From positions 1 to 64,000 of the forward strand of contig JAHHHU010000005.1 of the NCBI GenBank assembly GCA_019359175.1: 64,000 nucleotides of DNA, written 5' to 3'. The stretch comes from Phormidium tanganyikae FI6-MK23 (lineage in GTDB: Bacteria; Cyanobacteriota; Cyanobacteriia; Leptolyngbyales; Leptolyngbyaceae). Below the pieces are notes generated by a model, which did no database searches, was not told where the DNA came from, and saw nothing but the letters and a program-made list of their open reading frames with translations. Positions 44,947 to 52,647 of this stretch are shown piece after piece. The position numbers and the translations under genes are program-made. Every line of letters begins with the position of its first letter. Positions within the stretch are counted from its first letter, which is position 1.

Positions 44947-45349
44947 TGCACGATTACCTCCTGATCTGGATCATAGATCAAGATATCGATTTGACTGCGC
45001 CGAATCACAGTTTGAATGAACCGCAACGAGAAAAAAGTTCGATATGTTTTTACAGGAACCGCCAAATAAAGCTTACGATCGGGTTCCTCTTCTTCTAGAG
45101 CATAGCAATAGTCAAGAAATTGCCCATGTGCAGCATGAAACTCTGAAATTGCAGAAGCTCCAATAAAGCTTTTGATTTCGATCGCAATCTTTGTTTGATC
45201 TCGCTCGGCTGCTAATCAGTTGCTCGGCTGCCAAATCGATGTACATCTCAACCCCACCCACCCGCAGTTCGTAAGGATCATGAGGTAATTGCCCATCCAT
45301 TTTTCTGCAAGGCAGCTTTAACAGATTGATGAAATACATCTCTAGCCAT
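44934..45349 (-). pseudogene. xisH: Frameshifted xisH
   Basis: An XisH-like protein is encoded in three successive frames. Frame 1 from ATG 45349 reads ARDVFHQSVKAALQKNGWAIT and stops at 45278-45280. Frame 2 continues HDPYELRVGGVEMYIDLAAEQLI. Frame 3, from about 45212, continues AAERDQTKIAIEIKSFIG through LYLAVPVKTYRTFF and QVIVQWNL-type C-terminus to the stop at 44934. Each transition equals one extra base, near 45281 (ACC-T-CAT) and near 45213 (ATT-A-GCA). The total length of 416 bp is two more than a 137-residue gene. Loss of function or sequencing error are both possible. Confidence 0.85.
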
Positions 45350-45365
45350 CGCTGTGCTGAATATT

Positions 45366-45396
45366 AAAGCGATCGCACTCCGAAGCACGATCGCTC
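45366..45396 (-). terminator. HIP1-based hairpin after dcd
   Basis: AGCGATCG (45368-45375) and CGATCGCT (45388-45395) form an 8-bp stem, extendable by wobble pairs, just after the dcd stop. On the minus strand it is followed by TTTAATATT. The T-run is weak, so termination is moderately supported. Confidence 0.55.
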
Positions 45397-45401
45397 CTTA
45401 T

Positions 45402-45983
45402 CTAAACCCGTGCCAATGTAACCTGCTCGACTTGATCTTGATACTTACCGCGTCGATCGTCGTAACTCACCGCACAAGGCGCACCTTCAAGGAACAACAA
45501 CTGCACAATCCCTTCGCTTGCATAAATCCGACAATCTGCGCTCGACGAATTCGAGAATTCAAGCGTTAAATGCCCTCTCCAACCCGCTTCCGCCGGAGTC
45601 AGATTTGCAATCAATCCAATCCGCGCATAGGTTGACTTTCCAATACAAATCACCGTTACATTGTCCGGCACTTCCAACCGCTCTAATGCAACTCCTAAGC
45701 CATAGGAATGAGCAGGCAGAATGAAAAAGCTGCCATTGTCATCTTGATGCAACGGTGCAGGCTCCAGATTCGCATCGCTAAAATTCTTCGGATCAACGAC
45801 TGTTCCAGGAATGTGTTTGAAGATCCGAAACTCAGATGGAGACAATCGCAAATCATAGCCGTAACTGCTCAACCCATACGAAATCACAGGCAATTCATGA
45901 ACCCGTCGTACAAGCTGAGGTTCAAATGGCGCAATCATGCCTTCGCGCGCCATCTGCGTAATCCAGGTATCGTTCTTGATCAT
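45402..45983 (-). CDS. dcd: dCTP deaminase
   Basis: The enzyme deaminates dCTP to dUTP, feeding dTMP synthesis. The 193-residue trimeric-fold protein carries YGLSSYGYDLRL near the N-terminus, the nucleotide-binding IGKSTYARIGL, and the conserved TPAEAGWRGHLTLEFSN with catalytic Glu. The C-terminus is IVQLLFLEG. It is not clearly of the bifunctional DCD-DUT type. It starts 12 bp after the upstream CobA/CobO-like gene, so the two are probably co-transcribed. Confidence 0.95.
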   Translation of the reverse strand: MIKNDTWITQMAREGMIAPFEPQLVRRVHELPVISYGLSSYGYDLRLSPSEFRIFKHIPGTVVDPKNFSDANLEPAPLHQDDNGSFFILPAHSYGLGVALERLEVPDNVTVICIGKSTYARIGLIANLTPAEAGWRGHLTLEFSNSSSADCRIYASEGIVQLLFLEGAPCAVSYDDRRGKYQDQVEQVTLARV

Positions 45984-45995
45984 GATGCTAGTGTT

Positions 45996-46544
45996 TTAGG
46001 GTTGGTGAGTGCGACGCAGTTCTGTAATTTGATCGGCTACATCTAAAAGGGCTTCGGGCATATCAGGGCCCGTCAAAATCACATCCACATGACGCGGACG
46101 CGATCGCAAAAAGTCCAGCACTTCCGCCTCTGGAATAAACCCAAAGCGAATCGCCAAACTCAATTCATCGAGTACCACGAGATCGTATCGACTTTGCTCA
46201 ACCACACGGCGCGTATGCTGCCACAATTCGAGCAACGATCGAGCTTCATCCTCATCGATCTGCGGCGTATCAATGCAGCGCGCCACATTGCACCGAATCC
46301 AATCGAGATTTTGGCTCAACTGCATCGGTCGATCGTATCCCTGCCCAATTCCGCCCTTTAAGAACTGCACCACCAAAACTGGGGTTCCCTGTCCTGCAAT
46401 CCGCATTGATTGCGCCATCACGCTCGTAAAGAAACTGCGATGAAACGACGTAAACACCTGCACCAATCCTTCCACCTTCAAATTGCGCGTCTGGTTGCGT
46501 GGTAGTGGAGCGTCAAATACAGGCGTTTCAACTTGCGAAACCAT
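45996..46544 (-). CDS. CobA/CobO-like corrinoid adenosyltransferase homologue without P-loop
   Basis: The 182-residue protein matches the BtuR/CobO/CobP ATP:corrinoid adenosyltransferase family in PVLVVQFLKGG (about 55-65), YDLVVLDELSLAIRFGFI (Walker B region) and the C-terminal DVILTGPDMPEALLDVAD. The phosphate-binding loop, which in CobA is T-G-x-G-K-G-K-T-T, is FTSFHRSFFTS (about 31-41), with no Gly-Lys-Thr. ATP binding in the normal way is therefore doubtful. Cyanobacterial annotations often call this type adenosyltransferase. The real function is open. Confidence 0.82.
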   Translation of the reverse strand: MVSQVETPVFDAPLPRNQTRNLKVEGLVQVFTSFHRSFFTSVMAQSMRIAGQGTPVLVVQFLKGGIGQGYDRPMQLSQNLDWIRCNVARCIDTPQIDEDEARSLLELWQHTRRVVEQSRYDLVVLDELSLAIRFGFIPEAEVLDFLRSRPRHVDVILTGPDMPEALLDVADQITELRRTHQP

Positions 46545-46712
46545 AGGACTGTCTCAAAATAGGGCAATTCACTTCTTAGATGTAGCGTCTCTTTCCGAGC
46601 CGCTTCACTATGAAACACTAGATGTAGAAAAGCGTCAAGATCTATTCTGGCGGATCACTCTGCATCTCGCTTCAGACCCGCAAATGATTTTTCCCTGATG
46701 CGAATACCATAC
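46545..46712. other. Intergenic region upstream of CobA/CobO-like gene
   Basis: This stretch contains no supported gene, only the promoter region of the minus-strand gene at 45996-46544 and, at its far end, the terminator of the MlaE gene. Two similar TAGATGTAG stretches are present, of unknown meaning. Confidence 0.4.
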
Positions 46713-46745
46713 AAAAAAATCGCTCAGAAGTACAGGCGTTCTGAG
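46713..46745 (-). terminator. Intrinsic terminator after MlaE permease gene
   Basis: On the minus strand CTCAGAA and TTCTGAG (46739-46745 and 46723-46729) form a 7-bp stem with a 9-nt loop, followed after three bases by a run of seven T (complement of A at 46713-46719). It lies just past the MlaE stop. Confidence 0.82.
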
Positions 46746-46752
46746 AAGGAAA

Positions 46753-47556
46753 TTATAAACCTTTACCGATCGCGCTTCCTGGACCTTGAAACATCAGCCA
46801 CGACAGAAAGAAATTCACAATAAAAATTGCTAGCAGCGAAGTCACAACTGCCGTCGTTGTCGATTGTCCAACTCCTTTCGCCCCGCCCGTCGTCGTTAGT
46901 CCCCAACTCGACCCAATCACGGCAATCATCGACCCAAACACAAATCCCTTAATTGGAGAACTACACAAATCCCAAACGCTTAAAAAATCCTTAGCTGAGT
47001 TGAGAAAAATCGTGTGCGAAATGCCAAATAGCCAGTCTGCAATAAACATCCCGCCCGCCATTCCAGTCACAAGAGAAAGCAGCGTCAAAATCGGCAACAT
47101 CAAACAGCAAGCAAGCACACGCGGGATCACAAGATAATCGATCGGGTCAGTCCGCAGCATATACAACGCATCAATCTGCTCTGTCACCTTCATCGTCCCA
47201 ATTTCCGCTGCAAACGCAGACCCCACTCGTCCCGCCAAAACTACCGCCGTCAGCACCGGGGCCAGCTCCCGCGACAACGAAATCGCCAACACTCCCCCAA
47301 CCGCCGTTCCCGCTCCCAAATTGATGAACTCACGCGCCACCTGAATCGTGAACACCGCCCCGACAAACATCGCAGTAATCAGCGCAATTAGCAGCGATTC
47401 AGGGCCAACCGTTGCCATCTGCTCTACGGTATTGCGGCGATGAATTTTACCAGACAGCAAATGAACAATTACTTGCCCTCCTAGTAAAATGGCAGCAATT
47501 AAGCGGCGACTCCAAAGTCCTAAAGCAGAGGGAGAATGCTGGGGCGTTTCAGTCAA
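46753..47556 (-). CDS. MlaE family lipid ABC transporter permease
   Basis: MlaE/TGD1-type permeases move phospholipids between membranes with an ATPase and an MCE substrate-binding protein. The 267-residue protein has five or six hydrophobic helices and the family motifs ESLLIALITAMFVGAVFTIQ (described by position, about 53-72), TAVVLAGRVGSAFAAEIGTM with the conserved Gly-Arg-Val-Gly and Glu, and KGFVFGSMIAVIG. In cyanobacteria and chloroplasts the homologue contributes to lipid supply of thylakoids. No ATPase or MCE gene is adjacent. Confidence 0.93.
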   Translation of the reverse strand: MTETPQHSPSALGLWSRRLIAAILLGGQVIVHLLSGKIHRRNTVEQMATVGPESLLIALITAMFVGAVFTIQVAREFINLGAGTAVGGVLAISLSRELAPVLTAVVLAGRVGSAFAAEIGTMKVTEQIDALYMLRTDPIDYLVIPRVLACCLMLPILTLLSLVTGMAGGMFIADWLFGISHTIFLNSAKDFLSVWDLCSSPIKGFVFGSMIAVIGSSWGLTTTGGAKGVGQSTTTAVVTSLLAIFIVNFFLSWLMFQGPGSAIGKGL

Positions 47557-47661
47557 AGGGACACTACCTGTTTCAAACTCGATAGAAGCATATCAAATTC
47601 GTTTATAACTGAGTTTGACTGGCTTACCACAAATCTTCCGTTAATTGTAAGAGGACTCGGC

Positions 47662-48819
47662 ATGGTCGGAAAGCACCTTCAGCATACAAGTTTCATCGCC
47701 CAGCCCGACGATGACCGTTCGATCGATTATCACTACGATGCGCCAGGAACGCTCCCCGGCACGTTGAGCATCCCCAAAGATGCGGAGCCTCCAGTGATTG
47801 TGCTGATCGATTACAACAGCGATAGCGCGGTTCGATTTGAAGTCGAACAGCCAGAGGACTGCGCCCGTTATCTCGATACTGATTCCGTTTCTTGGGTGGA
47901 TGTGAAGGGATTAGGAAGCGAGGATATTTTAATCAGGATAGGGCGCGTTTTTGGCTTACATCCATTGGTTTTAGAAGATGTGGTGAATGTGCCTCAACGC
48001 CCGAAAGTTGAGGAATACGGGGATCAGATTCTAATCATCGCGCGGATGGTAGTGCTGAAAGAATCGGGTTCAGGGTTTTACTCAGAGCAAGTGAGCTTCA
48101 TTCTGGGCAAACACTATTTGCTGACGGTGCAGGAAGAGCCAGAGCACGATTGTTTTCATATGGTGCGCGATCGTATTCGCAGCGCTAAAGGCACAATCTG
48201 CAAACGCGGAGCCGATTATCTAGCGTATGCATTATTGGATGCAATTATCGATGGCTTTTTCCCGATTCTCGAAGTCTACGGCGAAGAAATTGAAGAACTC
48301 GAAGATGAAGTGGTTGCGAGTCCGACTCGGCAGACGTTAGAGAAGATTCACGCGCTCAAACGAGAATTGCTGACATTACGTCGATCGATTTGGCCCCTTC
48401 GCGATGCGATCAATTCTCTCGTGCGTGACAGTAGCCCTGAGCTCGTTAACGATGATGTCCGAATCTATCTGCGCGATTGTTACGATCATACCGTTCAAGT
48501 CTTGGACATGGTGGAAACTTACCGGGAACTGGCAGCCAGTTTGATGGATGTATATCTCTCTTCTGTCAGCAATCGAATGAATGAAATCATGAAGGTGCTA
48601 ACCGTGATTTCAACGATCTTTATTCCGCTCACGTTCGTCGCTGGCGTTTATGGAATGAACTTTAATCCAGAGAAGTCGCCGCTAAATATGCCGGAATTGA
48701 ATTGGTATTGGGGTTATCCGGTTTGTTTGGCAGTAATGATTGCGATCGCGGTCAGTTTAGTTCTGTTCTTCAAACGTAAAGGCTGGTTTGAGGACTTTTC
48801 CACGACCATCAAGAAATAA
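47662..48819 (+). CDS. corA: Magnesium/cobalt transporter CorA
   Basis: CorA forms a pentameric Mg2+ channel. From ATG 47662, preceded by GAGGA, the protein is 385 residues. Longer upstream open frame is not conserved in type. The N-terminal cytoplasmic domain (about 1-300) is followed by two C-terminal helices (about 318-340 and 352-372) separated by the signature YGMNF loop and a periplasmic MPE motif (NMPELNW). The C-terminus is basic. The stop directly abuts the stop of the convergent SDR gene. Confidence 0.95.
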   Translation: MVGKHLQHTSFIAQPDDDRSIDYHYDAPGTLPGTLSIPKDAEPPVIVLIDYNSDSAVRFEVEQPEDCARYLDTDSVSWVDVKGLGSEDILIRIGRVFGLHPLVLEDVVNVPQRPKVEEYGDQILIIARMVVLKESGSGFYSEQVSFILGKHYLLTVQEEPEHDCFHMVRDRIRSAKGTICKRGADYLAYALLDAIIDGFFPILEVYGEEIEELEDEVVASPTRQTLEKIHALKRELLTLRRSIWPLRDAINSLVRDSSPELVNDDVRIYLRDCYDHTVQVLDMVETYRELAASLMDVYLSSVSNRMNEIMKVLTVISTIFIPLTFVAGVYGMNFNPEKSPLNMPELNWYWGYPVCLAVMIAIAVSLVLFFKRKGWFEDFSTTIKK

Positions 48820-49560
48820 TCAAGTCAAATTCAAACCACCGTCAGAAATCACAATCTCACCAGTCAAATAGTTATTTGCAATCAGCATTGAGGCTAACTG
48901 AGCGATTTCTGCGGGTTGCGCTCCTCGTCCCATTGGCGATCTCTCTTTCCAGAGTTCTCGCGCCGCTGTCCAGTTCTCAGTCATCGGTGTTTCGACTAAT
49001 CCAGGCGCAATAGCATTGATACGAATCTGGGGTGCAAGACTCAGTGCAAGCAGCCGCGTCATGTGGTTCAGAGCCGCTTTGCTTGCGGCATAAGGGATCG
49101 AAGCGCCTTTAGGACGAATGCCTGCATGAGAGCTAATATTCAAAATGCAGCTCGGACGATCGTGGCTTGATGACTCGCGGAGTGTGCCCTCAGCTTCTGC
49201 AATTAGTGTCCAAGGCGCAATCACGTTAACCTCGTAAAGTTTGCGCCAAATTTCTGCTGAAGCTTCCTTGAGAGAGCCATGCGGAATGATTGTATTAATT
49301 CCTGCATTATTCACCAGGACATCTAGACGACCATGATGCAATAGGACATCAGAGATCAGATGACGCACCTGGTTTTGGTCAGCTAAATCAGCTTGAGTGT
49401 ACGAAGCAGCAGGATGATCTTGTGCTAACGCTTGACCCACTTCGACGGAAGATTTGGAATGAAAGGCGATCGTAAAGCCATCTTCGGAAAGCTGTTTTGC
49501 GATCGCCATCCCAATGCCGGAGGTCGAACCCGTAACTAGCGCAACTCTTTTTTCGTTCAT
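48820..49560 (-). CDS. Short-chain dehydrogenase/reductase (FabG-like)
   Basis: The 246-residue classical SDR has cofactor motif TGSTSGIG (about 10-17), NNAG (about 87-90), catalytic Ser in LNISSHAG and YAASKAAL (Tyr and Lys). The GRGAQPAEIAQLASML and ITG-type C-terminus (NYLTGEIVISDGG) match 3-oxoacyl-ACP reductase-like enzymes. The substrate is not determined, and a dedicated FabG probably lies elsewhere. Confidence 0.9.
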   Translation of the reverse strand: MNEKRVALVTGSTSGIGMAIAKQLSEDGFTIAFHSKSSVEVGQALAQDHPAASYTQADLADQNQVRHLISDVLLHHGRLDVLVNNAGINTIIPHGSLKEASAEIWRKLYEVNVIAPWTLIAEAEGTLRESSSHDRPSCILNISSHAGIRPKGASIPYAASKAALNHMTRLLALSLAPQIRINAIAPGLVETPMTENWTAARELWKERSPMGRGAQPAEIAQLASMLIANNYLTGEIVISDGGLNLT

Positions 49561-49614
49561 AGGATGTCCGATCGTTTCGTCTAGATTAGTTTTGCACGAT
49601 CAAACATCTCGAAA

Positions 49615-49977
49615 TTAATCCTTCTTCAACCGCCGCAGCTCTTCCTGCAAATCCGTTACCTGTTGCCGCATCTCATCTACTGTCGTCTGCGGCGGTGTCG
49701 GCTCTTCTTCATCTAAAATTTCAATCTTGCGCGGCTCTGCGGGTCGGTCTTCAGACTTGGAAACGCTTGGAGTCGATTGCTGCGCTCGTTGCACCATTTC
49801 ATCCACAAATCGACGCGCTTCTTCTGCGTTCATTTCACCCCGATCGACCATTTCATCCGCAACCTTTTGAACCTGCGCCCGTAGTTCGGTGAGTTTCTCC
49901 CCCGCTTTTTCTCCAGCGTAGGAAGCAACTCCAATTCCCAAATACATCGCTTTTTGAACCAAATCTCCCAAACCCAT
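49615..49977 (-). CDS. Phasin-like helical protein
   Basis: The 120-residue protein has an N-terminal amphipathic/hydrophobic helix (GLGDLVQKAMYLGIGVASYAG, given by position about 2-22), a charged helix (about 28-70) and a C-terminal coiled coil (about 100-118, VTDLQEELRRLKK). The layout resembles cyanobacterial phasin or polyhydroxyalkanoate-granule-associated helical proteins. The assignment is tentative. The proline and acid-rich linker (EEEPTPPQ) is probably disordered. Confidence 0.6.
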   Translation of the reverse strand: MGLGDLVQKAMYLGIGVASYAGEKAGEKLTELRAQVQKVADEMVDRGEMNAEEARRFVDEMVQRAQQSTPSVSKSEDRPAEPRKIEILDEEEPTPPQTTVDEMRQQVTDLQEELRRLKKD

Positions 49978-50089
49978 AACGATCGCGCTCCTGGTAGTCG
50001 TTTCTTCCAGAATATGCAGAATTCTATAAGTTGCCTAGTGGAAAACTTCCCGTGTTCGGTGTAGAAAACCGACCCTTTAAAACGAAGGT

Positions 50090-50184
50090 GACCCGGAGAC
50101 TACGCCTATCATAAGCATCCCGTATTGCTGCTACCTTCCGGTCCTGACAAAGTTTGGGCGTTACGATCGCATAGATCCGAGTCG
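50090..50184 (-). ncRNA. ffs: SRP RNA, small bacterial type (4.5S)
   Basis: The conserved SRP domain IV apex GTCAGGACCGGAAGGTAGCA (minus strand, about 50129-50148) contains GGTCAGG-like symmetric-loop and GGAAG tetraloop elements. The outer ends pair: ACTCGGA near the 5' end with TCCGGGT near the 3' end, giving a single hairpin of about 95 nt. This is the signal recognition particle RNA that works with Ffh to target membrane proteins. The ends are estimated from pairing. Confidence 0.92.
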
Positions 50185-50232
50185 CTTTCTAGCATAGCAC
50201 TCTCTACGATCGTCTGCTGACAATTTCTCAAC

Positions 50233-50499
50233 TCATTCCACCACAACTTTCCATTCGTACAGCTTGTAATGCACACACTGATTGCGAATTAGCGGATCTT
50301 CCATTACGATTTTTTCGGCTTCAGCCATTGATTGCGCCTTAAAAACCAACATCCCGCCGCCAAAGCAACCCCAATACCCTGTTTTTGCTTCGTAACCCTT
50401 GTCGATTAAATCTTTAACAAAGGCTTTGTGGGCGGGAACGTACTGATCAAATATCGCTTTATCCACGATTCCTTCTTCAATTTTGACGAACCAAGGCAT
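50233..50499 (-). CDS. YciI family protein
   Basis: The 88-residue ferredoxin-like-fold protein has the family outline: MPWFVKIEEG at the start, PAHKAFVKDLIDKG with the conserved His in the middle and DPLIRNQCVHYKLYEW at the end. YciI proteins are related to muconolactone isomerase, and some act as dehydrochlorinases, but most have no known substrate. It is close to the SRP RNA gene and on the same strand. Confidence 0.88.
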   Translation of the reverse strand: MPWFVKIEEGIVDKAIFDQYVPAHKAFVKDLIDKGYEAKTGYWGCFGGGMLVFKAQSMAEAEKIVMEDPLIRNQCVHYKLYEWKVVVE

Positions 50500-50631
50500 T
50501 GACCCACTTCCTCTATCATTTTTATCAACGGGGTTCTATGCTGTAGCTTAATCGGATCACCGCAGCATCAGAGTAAAGTTTTACAGGACTTATGGGGCAT
50601 AAGTCTAAATTTTTCGTGCAAAAATCGTTTC

Positions 50632-51210
50632 ATGAACACAGAGCCACTTTTCTTTATCGCACTGCTTCCCCCACCAGCGATTCAACAATATGCTACTGAA
50701 GTTAAATCCTATTTTGATCAGTATTATGCCAGTCGCCACGCATTCAAATCACCTCCGCATATCACGCTACAACCGCCGTTTCGGTGGCAACATGAGCATT
50801 TTGCAGCACTGAGAGAATCGATTGAGAGCTTTGCACAATCTCAAGTTCCAATCCCGATTGAACTTAATGGATTCGGTGCTTTTCCGCCGCGTGTGATTTA
50901 CATTAATGTCGATCGAACTAATGCGCTTCTGACACTTCACCGGAATTTGATTCAGCATTTAGAGAACTCAATCGAGCTTATTGATCCGAAAGAAAAATCT
51001 CGCCCGTATGCGCCCCACATGACGGTGGCGTTCCGAGATTTGACTAAACAAAATTTCAAACTTGCGTGGCAGGAGTTTAAAGATCGATCGCTTCATTTCG
51101 AGTTCATCGCGTCTCACCTCACGCTGCTCAAACACGACGGACAACGATGGCAAATTCACACCGAATTTCCCTTTAGGATGGAAGCGGAGGAACAGAAATG
51201 CAGCAATTAA
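50632..51210 (+). CDS. 2H phosphoesterase / 2'-5' RNA ligase family protein
   Basis: The 192-residue protein has the two H-x-T-x motifs of the 2H phosphoesterase superfamily: HITL (about 43-46) and HMTV (about 126-129), each in the expected context (PPHITLQPPF and YAPHMTVAFRD). Such enzymes hydrolyse or join 2',3'-cyclic phosphates and related bonds in RNA or nucleotides. The substrate is unknown. The stop overlaps the start of the next gene by 13 bp. Confidence 0.92.
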   Translation: MNTEPLFFIALLPPPAIQQYATEVKSYFDQYYASRHAFKSPPHITLQPPFRWQHEHFAALRESIESFAQSQVPIPIELNGFGAFPPRVIYINVDRTNALLTLHRNLIQHLENSIELIDPKEKSRPYAPHMTVAFRDLTKQNFKLAWQEFKDRSLHFEFIASHLTLLKHDGQRWQIHTEFPFRMEAEEQKCSN

Positions 51211-52070
51211 ACAAAACACAGTTTTATCAATGGAATCAATATCGGTGCGCGTATGACTTTCAAGAAGGTCAAGGCGTTCCGTTGCTGTTGATTCATCCGA
51301 TCGGGGTTGGACTCTCGCGGCAGTTTTGGCAACGATTCACCCAATCTTGGCAACCGAATCCGATTTATAACCCAGATCTCTTGGGATGCGGTGACAGTGA
51401 TATGCCTCGAATCGCTTATGCTCCGATCGATTGGGCGAGACAACTGAAATTCTTTTTGCAAACGGTGATCAAAACGCCCGCGATCGTCGTTGCTCAAGGT
51501 GCGTTATCTCCAGTTGCGATCGAGCTTGCCACAATTGAACCGGATCTCGTTAAAGCGATCGTTTTCAGCGGCTCACCTGCAATATCGCTCTTAAGTCGAG
51601 ACACTTCAGAACGATCGCATCGGATCGCCTGGAATCTGTTCGACTCCCCGTTTGGGAATGGATTTTACCGTTATGCTCGTCGGACTGAATTTCTGAAAAA
51701 ATTTTCGATTCGACAATTGTTTGCAAACGAATCTCAGGTTGATTCTGAATGGTTATCGACGTTGAAACAGGGATCAGACGATTTAGAAAGTCGTCATGCG
51801 GTTTTTGCGTTTTTATCGGGATTTTGGCGACAAGATTACACAGAAAGAATGGCGCAAATTCAACAGCCTGTTTTGGCGGTGTTTGGCGATAAGGCTTCGA
51901 GTATCAGCCGAGAAGGGAAAGGGGAAAAGGTGAGAGATCGCTTAAACGATTACCTCCAGAAATTTCCAAACGCTGAAGGTGTGACCATTCCGGGTCGAAA
52001 CGTATTGCCTTACGAATCGACCCAGGAATTCGTAGAAAGTATTGCAGGGTTTGTGCGATCGAACTCCTGA
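51198..52070 (+). CDS. Alpha/beta-hydrolase-fold protein lacking nucleophile Ser
   Basis: The 290-residue protein has an alpha/beta hydrolase outline: LLLIHPIGVGLS (oxyanion strand), YNPDLLGCGDSDMP and a C-terminal AVFGDKASSIS strand. The nucleophile elbow, normally G-x-S-x-G before a helix, reads VAQGALSPVAIE, so Gly replaces the Ser. The final His region is GRNVLPYES, with Asn where His is usual. It is probably non-hydrolytic or uses another mechanism. ATG 51198 follows GGAGG and overlaps the 2H phosphoesterase gene, so the two are coupled. Confidence 0.82.
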   Translation: MQQLNKTQFYQWNQYRCAYDFQEGQGVPLLLIHPIGVGLSRQFWQRFTQSWQPNPIYNPDLLGCGDSDMPRIAYAPIDWARQLKFFLQTVIKTPAIVVAQGALSPVAIELATIEPDLVKAIVFSGSPAISLLSRDTSERSHRIAWNLFDSPFGNGFYRYARRTEFLKKFSIRQLFANESQVDSEWLSTLKQGSDDLESRHAVFAFLSGFWRQDYTERMAQIQQPVLAVFGDKASSISREGKGEKVRDRLNDYLQKFPNAEGVTIPGRNVLPYESTQEFVESIAGFVRSNS

Positions 52071-52111
52071 TCTTTGAGTAAAAATAAAGGCAATATGCAG
52101 CAAGCAGAGCT

Positions 52112-52567
52112 ATGTCAACCGAATTAAAAGCCAGCCAAAAGAGTCTTTACGAGGTCGATTTTGTGCGTTGGATTGAGACCACAGCAGAACAATTGCGAAC
52201 TCAAAATTATGCTTCTGTCGATTGGCAAAACCTGATCGAAGAAATCGAAGATATGTCTAGACGGGAGCGAAAAAGCCTAAAAAGTAATCTCATCGTGATT
52301 TTGCTTCACCTGGTGAAATGGCAATATCAACCAGAGTTTAGGAGCGGAAGTTGGCGCGGCAGCATTCGAGAACATCGGCGACGTGTGAACGATGACTTGA
52401 AAGATTCACCGAGTTTAGTTCCCTATCTTCAAGAGATTTTTGCTGAATGCTACATGAATACTCGTGAACAGGCAGCGGACGAAACGGGTTTGCTGTTAGA
52501 AACTTTCCCCGTGGCTTGTCCTTATCTCCCTGAACAGGTACTAAATTCTGAGTATCTGCCAAAATGA
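52112..52567 (+). CDS. DUF29 family protein
   Basis: The 151-residue soluble protein is of the DUF29 family, which is abundant in cyanobacteria and sometimes linked with toxin-antitoxin-like or mobile regions, without a demonstrated role. Family features seen are SLYEVDFVRWIETTAEQLR, DWQNLIEEIEDMSRRERK, LLHLVKWQYQPEF and SWRGSIREHR, all near the N-terminal two thirds. The gene lies 41 bp after the hydrolase-like gene on the same strand. Confidence 0.92.
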   Translation: MSTELKASQKSLYEVDFVRWIETTAEQLRTQNYASVDWQNLIEEIEDMSRRERKSLKSNLIVILLHLVKWQYQPEFRSGSWRGSIREHRRRVNDDLKDSPSLVPYLQEIFAECYMNTREQAADETGLLLETFPVACPYLPEQVLNSEYLPK

Positions 52568-52647
52568 GCCAACAGCAAGAGTGGGCGGCGAAAAGACTTG
52601 AACAGTGGGCAAATACTACCGCCATACTCGTGTCTGAAGCAGGATAA
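52564..52647 (+). CDS. Possible 27-residue micro-ORF
   Basis: ATG 52564 overlaps the DUF29 stop by four bases (ATGA), and TAA 52645-52647 directly abuts the end of rca. The predicted peptide begins MSQQQEWAAKRLEQWAN and is amphipathic. No family is recognised. The exact fit in the gap is suggestive but could be chance. Confidence 0.25.
   Translation: MSQQQEWAAKRLEQWANTTAILVSEAG

Noticed and set aside
47536-48819. Longer CorA start at 47536
   Set aside because: The added 42 residues are not family-like and overlap the MlaE start. ATG 47662 has a GAGGA sequence in place.
52568-52647. tRNA-like sequence between DUF29 and rca
   Set aside because: No acceptor stem, T-loop or anticodon arm can be folded.
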